DNA from: an uncultured Collinsella sp.
Lineage (GTDB): Bacteria > Actinomycetota > Coriobacteriia > Coriobacteriales > Coriobacteriaceae
Direction: 5' to 3'
NCBI GenBank assembly: GCA_902490365.1
Contig: CABUDQ010000014.1
Coordinates: 1-44,363, forward strand
Length of the DNA: 44,363 bases
Shown here: in pieces, positions 1-9,875 of the stretch
Position numbering within the stretch: the first letter of the stretch is position 1
How the letters are laid out: the number at the start of each line of letters is the position of its first letter
Position numbers and translations under genes: made by a program
The notes under the pieces: generated by a model
Told to the model about the DNA's origin: nothing
Seen by the model: the letters and a program-made list of their open reading frames with translations, nothing else
The model's database searches: none

Positions 1-689
1 AGCAGGTGCGGATAGATTCCGTCGAGCGTGTCCTGGAACTTGCCGCCACCGGGCAGCACCAGGTTGGGGCTGCAGGTGATGGAGACCCAGGTAGCACCGA
101 CTGCACCGATGACCATGGTACCAACCATCACGATGGAATCGCGAAGAGCCTTTGCCTTGGGGCCGACGAGGGCCTCGACCGCCTTGCCGCCGAGCTCATA
201 GCCCTGGTTGTAGGCAAAGCGCATGCCAAGGAACATGAGCAGGTTCCACACGACAATATAGAAGATGGCACCGAGCGGAGAGCCGCCGGTCGAGAGACCG
301 AGGGCGATACCGAGCAGGATCGGGATCAGGGTACCGACGATCAGCGAGTCGCCAAGGCCAGCGAGCGGGCCCATGAGGCCGGCGCGGATGCCGTTGATGG
401 CGTCGTCATCGATGGCCTCGCCGTTTGCGCGAGCCTCCTCGAGGCCGGCGGTGACGCCGACAATCATGGTGCCGATCTGCGGCTCGGTGTTGAAGAACGC
501 GGAGTAGGTCTGGAGGGCCTGTTTCTGCTCCTCGGGCGTGTCGTAGAGCTCCTCGACAATCGGAAGCATGGCGCACAGGTAACCGAAGGTCTGCATGTGC
601 TCCTGCGAGAAGCAGGTCAGGTTGCCATAGGACCAGTTACGGAACGACTTGGCAAGCGTTTTCTTAGAGAGCTTTTTCTTCTCTGCCAT
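1..689 (-). CDS. PTS mannose-family transporter, membrane component IID (3' end cut by window)
   Basis: The frame starts at ATG 687-689 and runs off the left edge, giving about 229 residues of a protein that is usually around 270-300. The N-terminal part resembles the IID family (FRNWSYGNLTC, FSQEHMQTFGYL, GIRAGLMGPLAGLGDSL), with hydrophobic stretches later. IID pairs with IIC in the membrane to form the sugar channel of mannose/fructose/sorbose-type phosphotransferase systems. The start codon overlaps the IIC stop by one base (TAATG), a sign of translational coupling. The order IIA-IIB-IIC-IID fits one operon read leftward. The sugar cannot be told from the sequence. Confidence 0.93.
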   Translation of the reverse strand, partial: MAEKKKLSKKTLAKSFRNWSYGNLTCFSQEHMQTFGYLCAMLPIVEELYDTPEEQKQALQTYSAFFNTEPQIGTMIVGVTAGLEEARANGEAIDDDAINGIRAGLMGPLAGLGDSLIVGTLIPILLGIALGLSTGGSPLGAIFYIVVWNLLMFLGMRFAYNQGYELGGKAVEALVGPKAKALRDSIVMVGTMVIGAVGATWVSITCSPNLVLPGGGKFQDTLDGIYPHL

Positions 690-1546
690 TAGATGTCCTC
701 CTCTTCCTCATCATCTGAGCCCGAGGCGATAGCTGCCTTGGGAGCGTTTGCGAGGTCGATCTTGAGCGAAGCGATCTCATAGTTGATCAGGGCGAAGAAG
801 CAGCCGATGCCGGCAGCGGCGATCAGGTTGCACCCCATGACAGCGGACAGGGTGAAGCCGAAGAAGAACGTGAGGAAGTCCGTCGGCTTGGAGATGACCT
901 GCTTGAGCAGGATGGCGATACCGACGGTAGGCAGCAGCGAGCCGACGGTGAACAGCGTCTTCATCGCGATGCCGTCCATGGGCATGTAGGTCTTCATGAG
1001 GTCGACCATGGCGGTGCCGCCCATGGTGATGATGAACGTCGGGAGGAACGAGCAGACGATGTGACCGATCCAAGGCAGAACGTTGTTGACCAGGTAGAGC
1101 TTGTGGAGATCGCCCTTCTCGAGCCACTTCCAGCCCATGCCCTGCCACACCAGGTTGATAGTGGCGGTGCCATAGAAGAGCACAGTGCCGAGCGTGCCGA
1201 CGGCGGCACCGAGGGATGCGGCCATGCCGGCAGCCTCAGCGGAGGCAGGATCGATGCCCGAGTTCTTGATGGCGAGGATTGCCAGCGGGATGCCGATATA
1301 GGACACAGCGCGGACGTCGGCGGAGACGGTTCCGCCGGGGGTCACGAGAGCGATGTAGACAACCTGGATGGCAGCGCCGACGAGGATGCCCGTCTGCATA
1401 TCGCCCATGATGATGCCGACGATGAGGCCGGCGACCAGAGGACGACCCAGAGTGTAGTTGCCGATCGTCGTGCCGCCCATGCCAGGCAGTGATGCCAGGC
1501 AGGCGAACAGGCCGAACAGCGCGGCTTGGAATGCATTGATTGCCAT
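689..1546 (-). CDS. PTS mannose-family transporter, membrane component IIC
   Basis: This 285-residue hydrophobic protein matches the IIC family in length and in its N-terminal half (GDMQTGILVGAAIQVVYIAL, then a conserved TPGG turn). It would form the sugar-translocating channel together with IID. The start at 1546 has a purine-rich ribosome-binding site (AAAGGGGAAAGC) just upstream. The C-terminus is an acidic tail ending DDEEEEDI, and the IIA protein of the same operon ends in a similar tail. The stop overlaps the IID start. Family assignment is firm; sugar specificity is unknown. Confidence 0.94.
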   Translation of the reverse strand: MAINAFQAALFGLFACLASLPGMGGTTIGNYTLGRPLVAGLIVGIIMGDMQTGILVGAAIQVVYIALVTPGGTVSADVRAVSYIGIPLAILAIKNSGIDPASAEAAGMAASLGAAVGTLGTVLFYGTATINLVWQGMGWKWLEKGDLHKLYLVNNVLPWIGHIVCSFLPTFIITMGGTAMVDLMKTYMPMDGIAMKTLFTVGSLLPTVGIAILLKQVISKPTDFLTFFFGFTLSAVMGCNLIAAAGIGCFFALINYEIASLKIDLANAPKAAIASGSDDEEEEDI

Positions 1547-1568
1547 GCTTTCCCCTTTCTTTATTCCT

Positions 1569-1590
1569 CAGCCCCTTTCACCAAGGGCTG
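1569..1590 (-). other. Hairpin between IIB and IIC genes
   Basis: The arms CAGCCC and GGGCTG, extended by TT/AA with one bulged base, enclose a short loop in the 72-base gap between the IIB and IIC genes. There is no T-run on the minus-strand side, so it is unlikely to be a terminator. It could set mRNA stability and hence the ratio of soluble to membrane components. That role is inference. Confidence 0.45.
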
Positions 1591-1618
1591 TAGATACCAA
1601 AATGCGGCTGGCGCCTAA

Positions 1619-2107
1619 CTAGAAGCCAAACTGACCGCGGAACTTGGGCCACTCACCGATGGACTTCTCCTTGATAAGGGCGAACTCGACCGTGTAGCCG
1701 GCGTTGGTGAGATCCTCGAGCGCCTGGGCCTCTTCCTGCGTGATCGACTGGTTGTTGCCGAGCTTGGTGGCGCCGGGACGATCGTTGCAGGGACCGACGA
1801 TGATGCGGTCCATGCCGGGCTTAAAGCCAAAATCGACGAGAAGTTCCTTCATGTCGAGCGGGTTCTTGGTGATCAGGAAGTACTTGGTGTCGGACTTGAG
1901 AACCTTCTCGGAGACCTCCTTAAAGTGCTCCTTGGTCCACACGAACGTCTTCTTGCCCGAGGCACTCTTGTAGGCCTCCTTGAGCACGGGGTTGGACGCC
2001 GCGGCGTCGTTGACGGCGATAAGACCGTCGCAGGGATACTCGAGGGCCCAACGGGTAACGGTCTGTCCATGGATCATACGGTCGTCAATACGGATGAACG
2101 AAATCAT
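1619..2107 (-). CDS. PTS mannose-family phosphotransfer protein IIB
   Basis: This 162-residue cytoplasmic protein opens with RIDDRMIHGQ, the IIB signature in which His13 receives phosphate from IIA and passes it to the sugar in the IIC/IID channel. Length and the following conserved segments (IIVGPCNDRPGA, FALIKEKS) are typical of the family. The ribosome-binding site AAAGGGAGAACGC precedes ATG 2107. It lies between IIA and IIC with gaps of about 80 and 72 bases, each holding a hairpin. The closest sugar class cannot be assigned by eye. Confidence 0.95.
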   Translation of the reverse strand: MISFIRIDDRMIHGQTVTRWALEYPCDGLIAVNDAAASNPVLKEAYKSASGKKTFVWTKEHFKEVSEKVLKSDTKYFLITKNPLDMKELLVDFGFKPGMDRIIVGPCNDRPGATKLGNNQSITQEEAQALEDLTNAGYTVEFALIKEKSIGEWPKFRGQFGF

Positions 2108-2129
2108 GCGTTCTCCCTTTCTTTATCAC

Positions 2130-2154
2130 CGGGGGTCTTTCCTCTTAACCCCCG
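2130..2154 (-). other. Hairpin between IIA and IIB genes
   Basis: A perfect 7-bp stem (CGGGGGT/ACCCCCG) with an 11-base loop lies in the gap between the IIA and IIB genes, just upstream of the IIB ribosome-binding site. No T-run follows. It may be an mRNA processing or stability element; this is inferred from position only. Confidence 0.45.
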
Positions 2155-2186
2155 CTCCATCACAAAAATTTGGGCGGATGCGCTGC

Positions 2187-2621
2187 CTAGATGTCGTCGT
2201 CCTCGTCGTCGGCGCCATCGGTCGGGACAACGAGCTCGGACATACCGTTCTTGCCCTCCTGCAGCATCATCTGCTTGAGGGAATCCAGGTCCATGGTGGC
2301 AAGCCCCATCATGGCGGTCATAGCCATGGGCAGGTTCATGCCGCCGAAGGCAATGGTATGGGCGAGCAGGCCCTTCTCGGCCAGCGTGTTCATGGCATTG
2401 GTGAGCGGCGATCCGCCCAGGATGTCACCGAGCAGGACAACCTCGTCATCGGCGGTAACGGGAGCGAGCATCGCTTTGACGTTCTCGACATACTCGTCAG
2501 CGCCCATGCCGTCCACGAGACTCGTCGACAAGATGTTCGGGGCGTCATTGCCGAGCATCTTGAGGACACTGTGCAGTCCGGGAGCGAGCGTTCCGTGACT
2601 GACCATTACCAGATACCGCAT
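2187..2621 (-). CDS. PTS mannose-family phosphotransfer protein IIA
   Basis: This 144-residue cytoplasmic protein takes phosphate from HPr and passes it to IIB. His9 in MVSHG is the expected phosphorylation site, and GDILGGSPLTNAM is the conserved second family motif. I chose ATG 2619-2621 because GAGAGGAGA lies just upstream and the family motif then starts at residue 3; an upstream in-frame extension has no such support. The C-terminus is acidic (ADDEDDDI). It is the first gene of the leftward PTS operon, divergent from the GntR regulator. Confidence 0.95.
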   Translation of the reverse strand: MRYLVMVSHGTLAPGLHSVLKMLGNDAPNILSTSLVDGMGADEYVENVKAMLAPVTADDEVVLLGDILGGSPLTNAMNTLAEKGLLAHTIAFGGMNLPMAMTAMMGLATMDLDSLKQMMLQEGKNGMSELVVPTDGADDEDDDI

Positions 2622-2707
2622 GCGGTCTCCTCTCGACCTGCCGTGTATCGCACGGCTTTGCTTTTTGCCGAGATTATTGTTGCGCTGGGGCATGTTCGGT
2701 ACAAGAA

Positions 2708-2846
2708 AATAGTCGCGAACGGCAACTATTCATCGGTTAACGGTAGCAACTATTTTTGTGCCTAAATTATTTTTTCTTCCAACTATTTTTAAAATGGCAG
2801 GTAGATTGCCTGGTAAATATTTTATGTTCCTTATGTACCATACATA
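2708..2846. promoter_or_regulatory. Divergent control region between PTS operon and GntR regulator
   Basis: This AT-rich intergenic stretch holds three direct copies of CAACTATT (2723-2730, 2747-2754, 2780-2787) and an inverted partial copy, AATAGT, at 2708-2713. Closer to the regulator is a perfect 6-bp palindrome, TATGTA-CCA-TACATA (2832-2846). GntR/HutC regulators commonly bind short AT-rich palindromes, so the palindrome is the better operator candidate. No convincing -35/-10 pair was found on either strand. Confidence 0.5.
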
Positions 2847-2929
2847 CCAACAAGAATCGGGCCTGACATCACCGGTTTGCCCCACAGTGTCAGACCATGT
2901 CACGTATGCTCACGACATGGAGGTACCCC

Positions 2930-3712
2930 ATGGACATGCTCTCGTTTCTCGCCTCAGAACCCTTCGATCGCAGCGGTGATACGCCGCTCTATGTCCAACT
3001 TAAACATCGAATCGCCCTGCTTATCGCCAGCCAGGCGTTCGACACCAAGACGCCGCTGCCACGCGAGCTCGAAATCTGTGCGCGGCTGGAGTTATCGCGC
3101 GCGACCGTGCGCCGTTGCTTTCAGGATCTCGTCATCGAGGGGCGCGTGGTGCGCAAACGTGGGCAGGGCACGTTCATTAAGCCCCAAACCTCAGCACCCG
3201 GCATCGACCTGGCCCTGAATTTCAGCGCGCGGATGCGCGAAGCGGGACGGGTTCCGAGCTCGCAGATTCTCGCCTTTTCAAGCATACCGGCCGTCCGCGG
3301 CATCGCCTCTGGGCTCAAAGTGTCCGAAGGGACACCCGTCTGGGAGATTCGCCGCCTGCGTCTCGCCAACGACAAACCCATGGAGCTCAACTACGTCTAT
3401 ATCCCCGTGTCACTTTGCCCCGAGCTCACACGCAAAGACGTGGATGGCTCGCTCTACGCCTACATCGCGGAAAAGACCGGCATCCTGCCCGCAAGCGTCG
3501 ATGCCGTCTACGAGACGGTCAACCTCGACAAGCATGAGGCGCGCCTTTTGGGACAGAACACCGGTAAGGCGGCGATGCGCATCGTGCGTTCGACCTACGA
3601 CAAGACGGGGACCCCGTTCGAGGTAGGCGTGCTCATCAGCTGCGACGGTCAGGCAAAGCTGCACGTGCACATCGCCGCCGACAAAACAACCTTCACCGCC
3701 ACAGCCCAATAA
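2930..3712 (+). CDS. GntR-family transcriptional regulator with UTRA sensor domain
   Basis: This 260-residue regulator has an N-terminal GntR winged helix (about residues 15-85, with TPLYVQLKHRI, LSRATVRRCFQDL and the wing RKRGQGTFI). A UTRA effector domain follows (about 100-250, with PVWEIRRLRLANDKPMELNYVYIP). HutC/UTRA regulators usually sense a sugar phosphate or related metabolite. Start ATG 2930 has GGAGG six bases upstream; an earlier in-frame ATG at 2897 has no such site. Divergent placement next to the PTS operon suggests it controls that operon and perhaps itself. The effector is unknown. Confidence 0.92.
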   Translation: MDMLSFLASEPFDRSGDTPLYVQLKHRIALLIASQAFDTKTPLPRELEICARLELSRATVRRCFQDLVIEGRVVRKRGQGTFIKPQTSAPGIDLALNFSARMREAGRVPSSQILAFSSIPAVRGIASGLKVSEGTPVWEIRRLRLANDKPMELNYVYIPVSLCPELTRKDVDGSLYAYIAEKTGILPASVDAVYETVNLDKHEARLLGQNTGKAAMRIVRSTYDKTGTPFEVGVLISCDGQAKLHVHIAADKTTFTATAQ

Positions 3713-3723
3713 ATCCAAAACGC

Positions 3724-3755
3724 GGGCGCCGTCGTTCAAACGAACGACGGCGCCC
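3724..3755 (+). terminator. Terminator after GntR gene (possibly bidirectional)
   Basis: A perfect 14-bp GC-rich stem with a 4-base loop (AAAC) begins 11 bases after the GntR stop. The downstream side has only a weak T-tract (CATTTTCTATTC), so efficiency is uncertain. It lies between the convergent GntR and carB genes. Confidence 0.75.
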
Positions 3756-3830
3756 ACACTCATTTTCTATTCAGCCCTAGTCATCGCACAAAGCCCCTTC
3801 GGCAGCACACGGTGCAGCCAAGTCACCGCA

Positions 3831-3915
3831 GGCCGGGGCGGGAGCCGGTCCTTCCTCTCGGAAAACTTCGCGGAGCCCAGTTTCCGAGAGAAAGTGTCCG
3901 GCTCCCGCCCCGGCC
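3831..3915 (-). repeat. Large compound hairpin downstream of carB
   Basis: An 18-bp perfect inverted repeat (3831-3848 with 3898-3915, GC-rich) encloses a second perfect 10-bp inverted repeat (CTCTCGGAAA 3855-3864 with TTTCCGAGAG 3881-3890). The structure starts 11 bases after the carB stop in the minus direction. There is no T-run, so this is not a textbook terminator. It may stabilise the carB mRNA 3' end or act in termination by another route. Similar compound hairpins lie at 30074-30209 and 33126-33219, with different sequences. Confidence 0.8.
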
Positions 3916-3926
3916 GGCCAGGTCAA

Positions 3927-7241
<3,315 letters not shown>

Positions 7242-7242
7242 G

Positions 7243-8682
7243 TTAGTTCTCCTCGGTCGCAGCGTTCTCGGACTCGGCGAAATTCCAGCCGGCGAGGCGG
7301 TCCTTCGCGGTGTCGATGTCCAGGTAGTTCTCCTCGCCGTCCATGAGTCGCGTAAAGGCGGTAAAGAGATAGTGGGCATCGGTGGGGCCAGGCGAAGCCT
7401 CGGGGTGGTACTGGACCGAGAAACACGGGGCGTCGAGCAGCTGGATGCCCTCGGCGGTGCCGTCGTTGAGGTTCACATGTGTCAGGCGAATGCGACCAAA
7501 GCGCTCGTTCATCACGACCGGCGCGATGCCGCGACGCACCCAGGCGCGCAGGTCACCGTCGGCCGCATGCTCGGTTTCGCCGCCGGAAAGCTCCGGAATC
7601 AGTTTGCCCAGACTGGGGAACAGCAGGCCAAAGCCGTGGTTTTGCGCGGTGATCTCCACGCGACGGCTCACCAGATTCATAACCGGCTGGTTACCGCCAC
7701 GGTGACCGAATTTAAGCTTTTCCATTTGGGCGCCGCAGGCCAGGCTGATCATCTGGTGACCGAGGCAAATGCCAAAGACCGGCACCTTGCCGATCAGCTG
7801 CTGTACCTGCTCATAGGTCTCCACCACGGCATCGGGGTCGCCGGGGCCGTTGGACAAAAAGACGCCATCGGGATTCATGTCGAGCACCTGCTGGGCGGGC
7901 GTATCCCACGGCACGACGGTGAGATCGCAGCCGGCACGGACCAGGCCCTCCAGAATACCGCGCTTCACACCGCAGTCGTAGGCGACCACTTTGTGACGGG
8001 CAGGAGCGGCAGCCGCAAGCGCAAAGTCATGCGTGGCAGGCAGGTCGGCGGCCACAAACTCGTGAGGCGCGGGGCAACTTACGGTCTTGACCAGGTTCTC
8101 GCCTACCAGCGTGGGCGCAGCGGACAAGCGCTCGGCAAGCTCGTCGACGTCGAAGATCTCGGTCGAGATAATGCCCATCTTGGAACCATTGTCGCGCAGA
8201 TGGCGCACCAGAGCGCGGGTGTCGATACCCTCGATAGCGACGATGCCGTGAGCGCGCAGGTACTCCGGCACACTGACGGCCGAGCGCCAGTTAGAAGGCG
8301 TGGCGCACATATCGCGAACGATCATGCCGCGCATAGCCGGAGCGCTCGCAGGGCGCACGGCGTCGCCGGGGAAGGCCGACTGGACATCGGTCTCGTCGAT
8401 ACCGTAATTGCCGATCTGCGGATAGGTCATGGTTACAATTTGGCCGGCATAACTCGGGTCGGTCATGACCTCAAAGTAGCCCTCGAGCGAGGTGTTGAAG
8501 CAGACTTCGCCGGTCGCGGTGCCCTCGGCGCCGCATGCACGTCCATAAAAAATGGTCCCATCCTCAAGATACAGGATACAGGGACCGCAGGTGCCCTTGC
8601 TGGTTTTGGCCAGCATACGCTGGCAAAGCTCGCTGGGCGCGAAGGTGCGGGCGGCAGCGCCCGCGGTATGGTTGTTCGCCAT
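7243..8682 (-). CDS. carA: Carbamoyl-phosphate synthase small (glutaminase) subunit
   Basis: This subunit hydrolyses glutamine and feeds ammonia to CarB. The class I glutamine amidotransferase triad is visible: Cys306 in GICLGHQ, and His426/Glu428 in HPEASPGP. At 479 residues it is about 100 longer than the E. coli protein. The extra length lies in the N-terminus before the CPSase domain (starting near residue 35), in the linker, and in an insertion of roughly 35-40 residues after the NHGF motif (about 353-392). Start ATG 8682 has the strong site GGAAGGAG; an upstream in-frame ATG at 8703 would lie inside a hairpin. Confidence 0.97.
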   Translation of the reverse strand: MANNHTAGAAARTFAPSELCQRMLAKTSKGTCGPCILYLEDGTIFYGRACGAEGTATGEVCFNTSLEGYFEVMTDPSYAGQIVTMTYPQIGNYGIDETDVQSAFPGDAVRPASAPAMRGMIVRDMCATPSNWRSAVSVPEYLRAHGIVAIEGIDTRALVRHLRDNGSKMGIISTEIFDVDELAERLSAAPTLVGENLVKTVSCPAPHEFVAADLPATHDFALAAAAPARHKVVAYDCGVKRGILEGLVRAGCDLTVVPWDTPAQQVLDMNPDGVFLSNGPGDPDAVVETYEQVQQLIGKVPVFGICLGHQMISLACGAQMEKLKFGHRGGNQPVMNLVSRRVEITAQNHGFGLLFPSLGKLIPELSGGETEHAADGDLRAWVRRGIAPVVMNERFGRIRLTHVNLNDGTAEGIQLLDAPCFSVQYHPEASPGPTDAHYLFTAFTRLMDGEENYLDIDTAKDRLAGWNFAESENAATEEN

Positions 8683-8686
8683 AATT

Positions 8687-8711
8687 CTCCTTCCCGGTCT
8701 CACAGGACCGG
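8687..8711 (-). promoter_or_regulatory. Candidate PyrR-binding hairpin over the carA ribosome-binding site
   Basis: On the minus strand the carA leader reads CCGGTCCTGTGAGACCGG and then GGAAGGAG, the ribosome-binding site. A 6-bp stem (8694-8699 with 8706-8711) presents TCCTGTGAG, matching the UCCNGNGAG core of PyrR RNA sites as I recall it. PyrR binds such loops when UMP is high. In mycobacteria, PyrR sites overlapping the ribosome-binding site repress translation, and this layout fits that mode. No terminator lies in the leader. PyrR itself is not in this window. Confidence 0.55.
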
Positions 8712-8847
8712 CTTAAAGGTGTGTAGTTAGGCCTCGCGGTATTGTAACCGCAAGCATGCCTCATGGCGTTAATTTCATCGAAATGTTTACGAAATGATAA
8801 TTATGACTTTCTATGCATAATGATTATTTAATCCCCGTCCCAGAAAA

Positions 8848-8884
8848 ATTATCCCGCGTGGGCTTGTGGCTCACGCGGGATAAT
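8848..8884 (-). terminator. Rho-independent terminator after the membrane-protein gene
   Basis: A perfect 13-bp stem (8872-8884 with 8848-8860) and an 11-base loop are followed on the minus strand by TTTTTCTG. It starts 7 bases after the stop of the 8891-9856 gene and separates that transcript from carAB. Confidence 0.92.
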
Positions 8885-8890
8885 GGCCTC

Positions 8891-9856
8891 TTACTTTTGC
8901 TTGTCCTGTTCCAGCAGATCGGACGGTGAGCGATCGGGCTTGCCGCCGCGGAAAATCTCGCGGCCATGCAGACGATGCTCCAGGTCACGTTCGGCCTTTT
9001 CCTCGTCAATCTTGGTCTGGCTCACCACCGGGTCCTCGATCAGCGACGAAACCGAGTTCACCTGTTTTTGAATGCGCTCGGCAATGGTGTCGTCCATGCT
9101 TACGATGCGCATCTTCCAGTCGATACTCGTGGCGTTGGATGAGCTCTTGGTCCACACAAACGTCAAAATGGCGCTCTGATGACCCCGCGCGGGAAACATG
9201 CCAAAGAAGGAATCGTGCTGAATGTTGCTATCCTCGTCGATATAGGCGTGAACGTTATACACCACGCGGTCGATCTTATCGTTGAGCAGCGCGTTGGTCG
9301 CAAGCGCAGCGGCCTGAATCTGCCCGTTGGACAGCAGCTCGAGCTCGTTGGCAGACGATGTGTCCAACACCGTCACCTCGACCGTGCCCGTACGCTCATC
9401 AGCTTCATCGACGGTAAAGTCGAGCGGGAACTGCGTAAAGCCGTTGCCCCACTCAAGGCCGCCCTTCAGCGCCGTCGAAACGGTATCCACCGAAACGCTC
9501 TCGGACAGGTTGGCGGTGTTCAGGCGTCGCATCACGCCGTAGCCAATCTGCATGCCCACAATCAGCACCAAGATGCCAATGACCACGGCCATGGCAGTCT
9601 TCGTAATGGTATGGCTCACCTGCGAGCCCGAAGGGTCGTCCTCGGACAGCGGGTCGATATGTTTTGCCTGGCTCGCGCGGTCCTCGCTGCGCAGCTGCGC
9701 TAGCGCCGCTTTGTCACCGCGCTTGGCCGCAGCCTCCTTCTCACGCATGCGCTCGGTGCGCTTTTTGGCAAGCGTGGGATCCAAGACACCGGATGCATCG
9801 ATTTCGGAGAATAACTCCGTCACTTCTTCCGGAGTCAAAGGGTTCTTGTCAGCCAT
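8891..9856 (-). CDS. Conserved-looking single-pass membrane protein of unknown function
   Basis: I do not recognise this 321-residue protein. Residues 1-80 are charged and helical (many K, E, R), followed by one membrane segment at about 85-107 (TAMAVVIGILVLIVGMQIGY). The C-terminal 200 residues would lie outside and read like a mixed alpha/beta domain. The tail is basic and hydrophilic. There is no cleavable signal, so the N-terminus is probably cytoplasmic. It follows the ABC exporter by 19 bases and ends at a strong terminator, so the two are likely co-transcribed. A role with the exporter is only a guess. Confidence 0.85.
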   Translation of the reverse strand: MADKNPLTPEEVTELFSEIDASGVLDPTLAKKRTERMREKEAAAKRGDKAALAQLRSEDRASQAKHIDPLSEDDPSGSQVSHTITKTAMAVVIGILVLIVGMQIGYGVMRRLNTANLSESVSVDTVSTALKGGLEWGNGFTQFPLDFTVDEADERTGTVEVTVLDTSSANELELLSNGQIQAAALATNALLNDKIDRVVYNVHAYIDEDSNIQHDSFFGMFPARGHQSAILTFVWTKSSSNATSIDWKMRIVSMDDTIAERIQKQVNSVSSLIEDPVVSQTKIDEEKAERDLEHRLHGREIFRGGKPDRSPSDLLEQDKQK

Positions 9857-9875
9857 AAACTTCCTGTCATATCAA

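Noticed and set aside
2733..2770. A possible sigma-54 promoter on the minus strand (GGCAC followed by TTGC)
   Set aside because: The distance between the GG and GC elements is three bases too long, and no sigma-54 activator is nearby.
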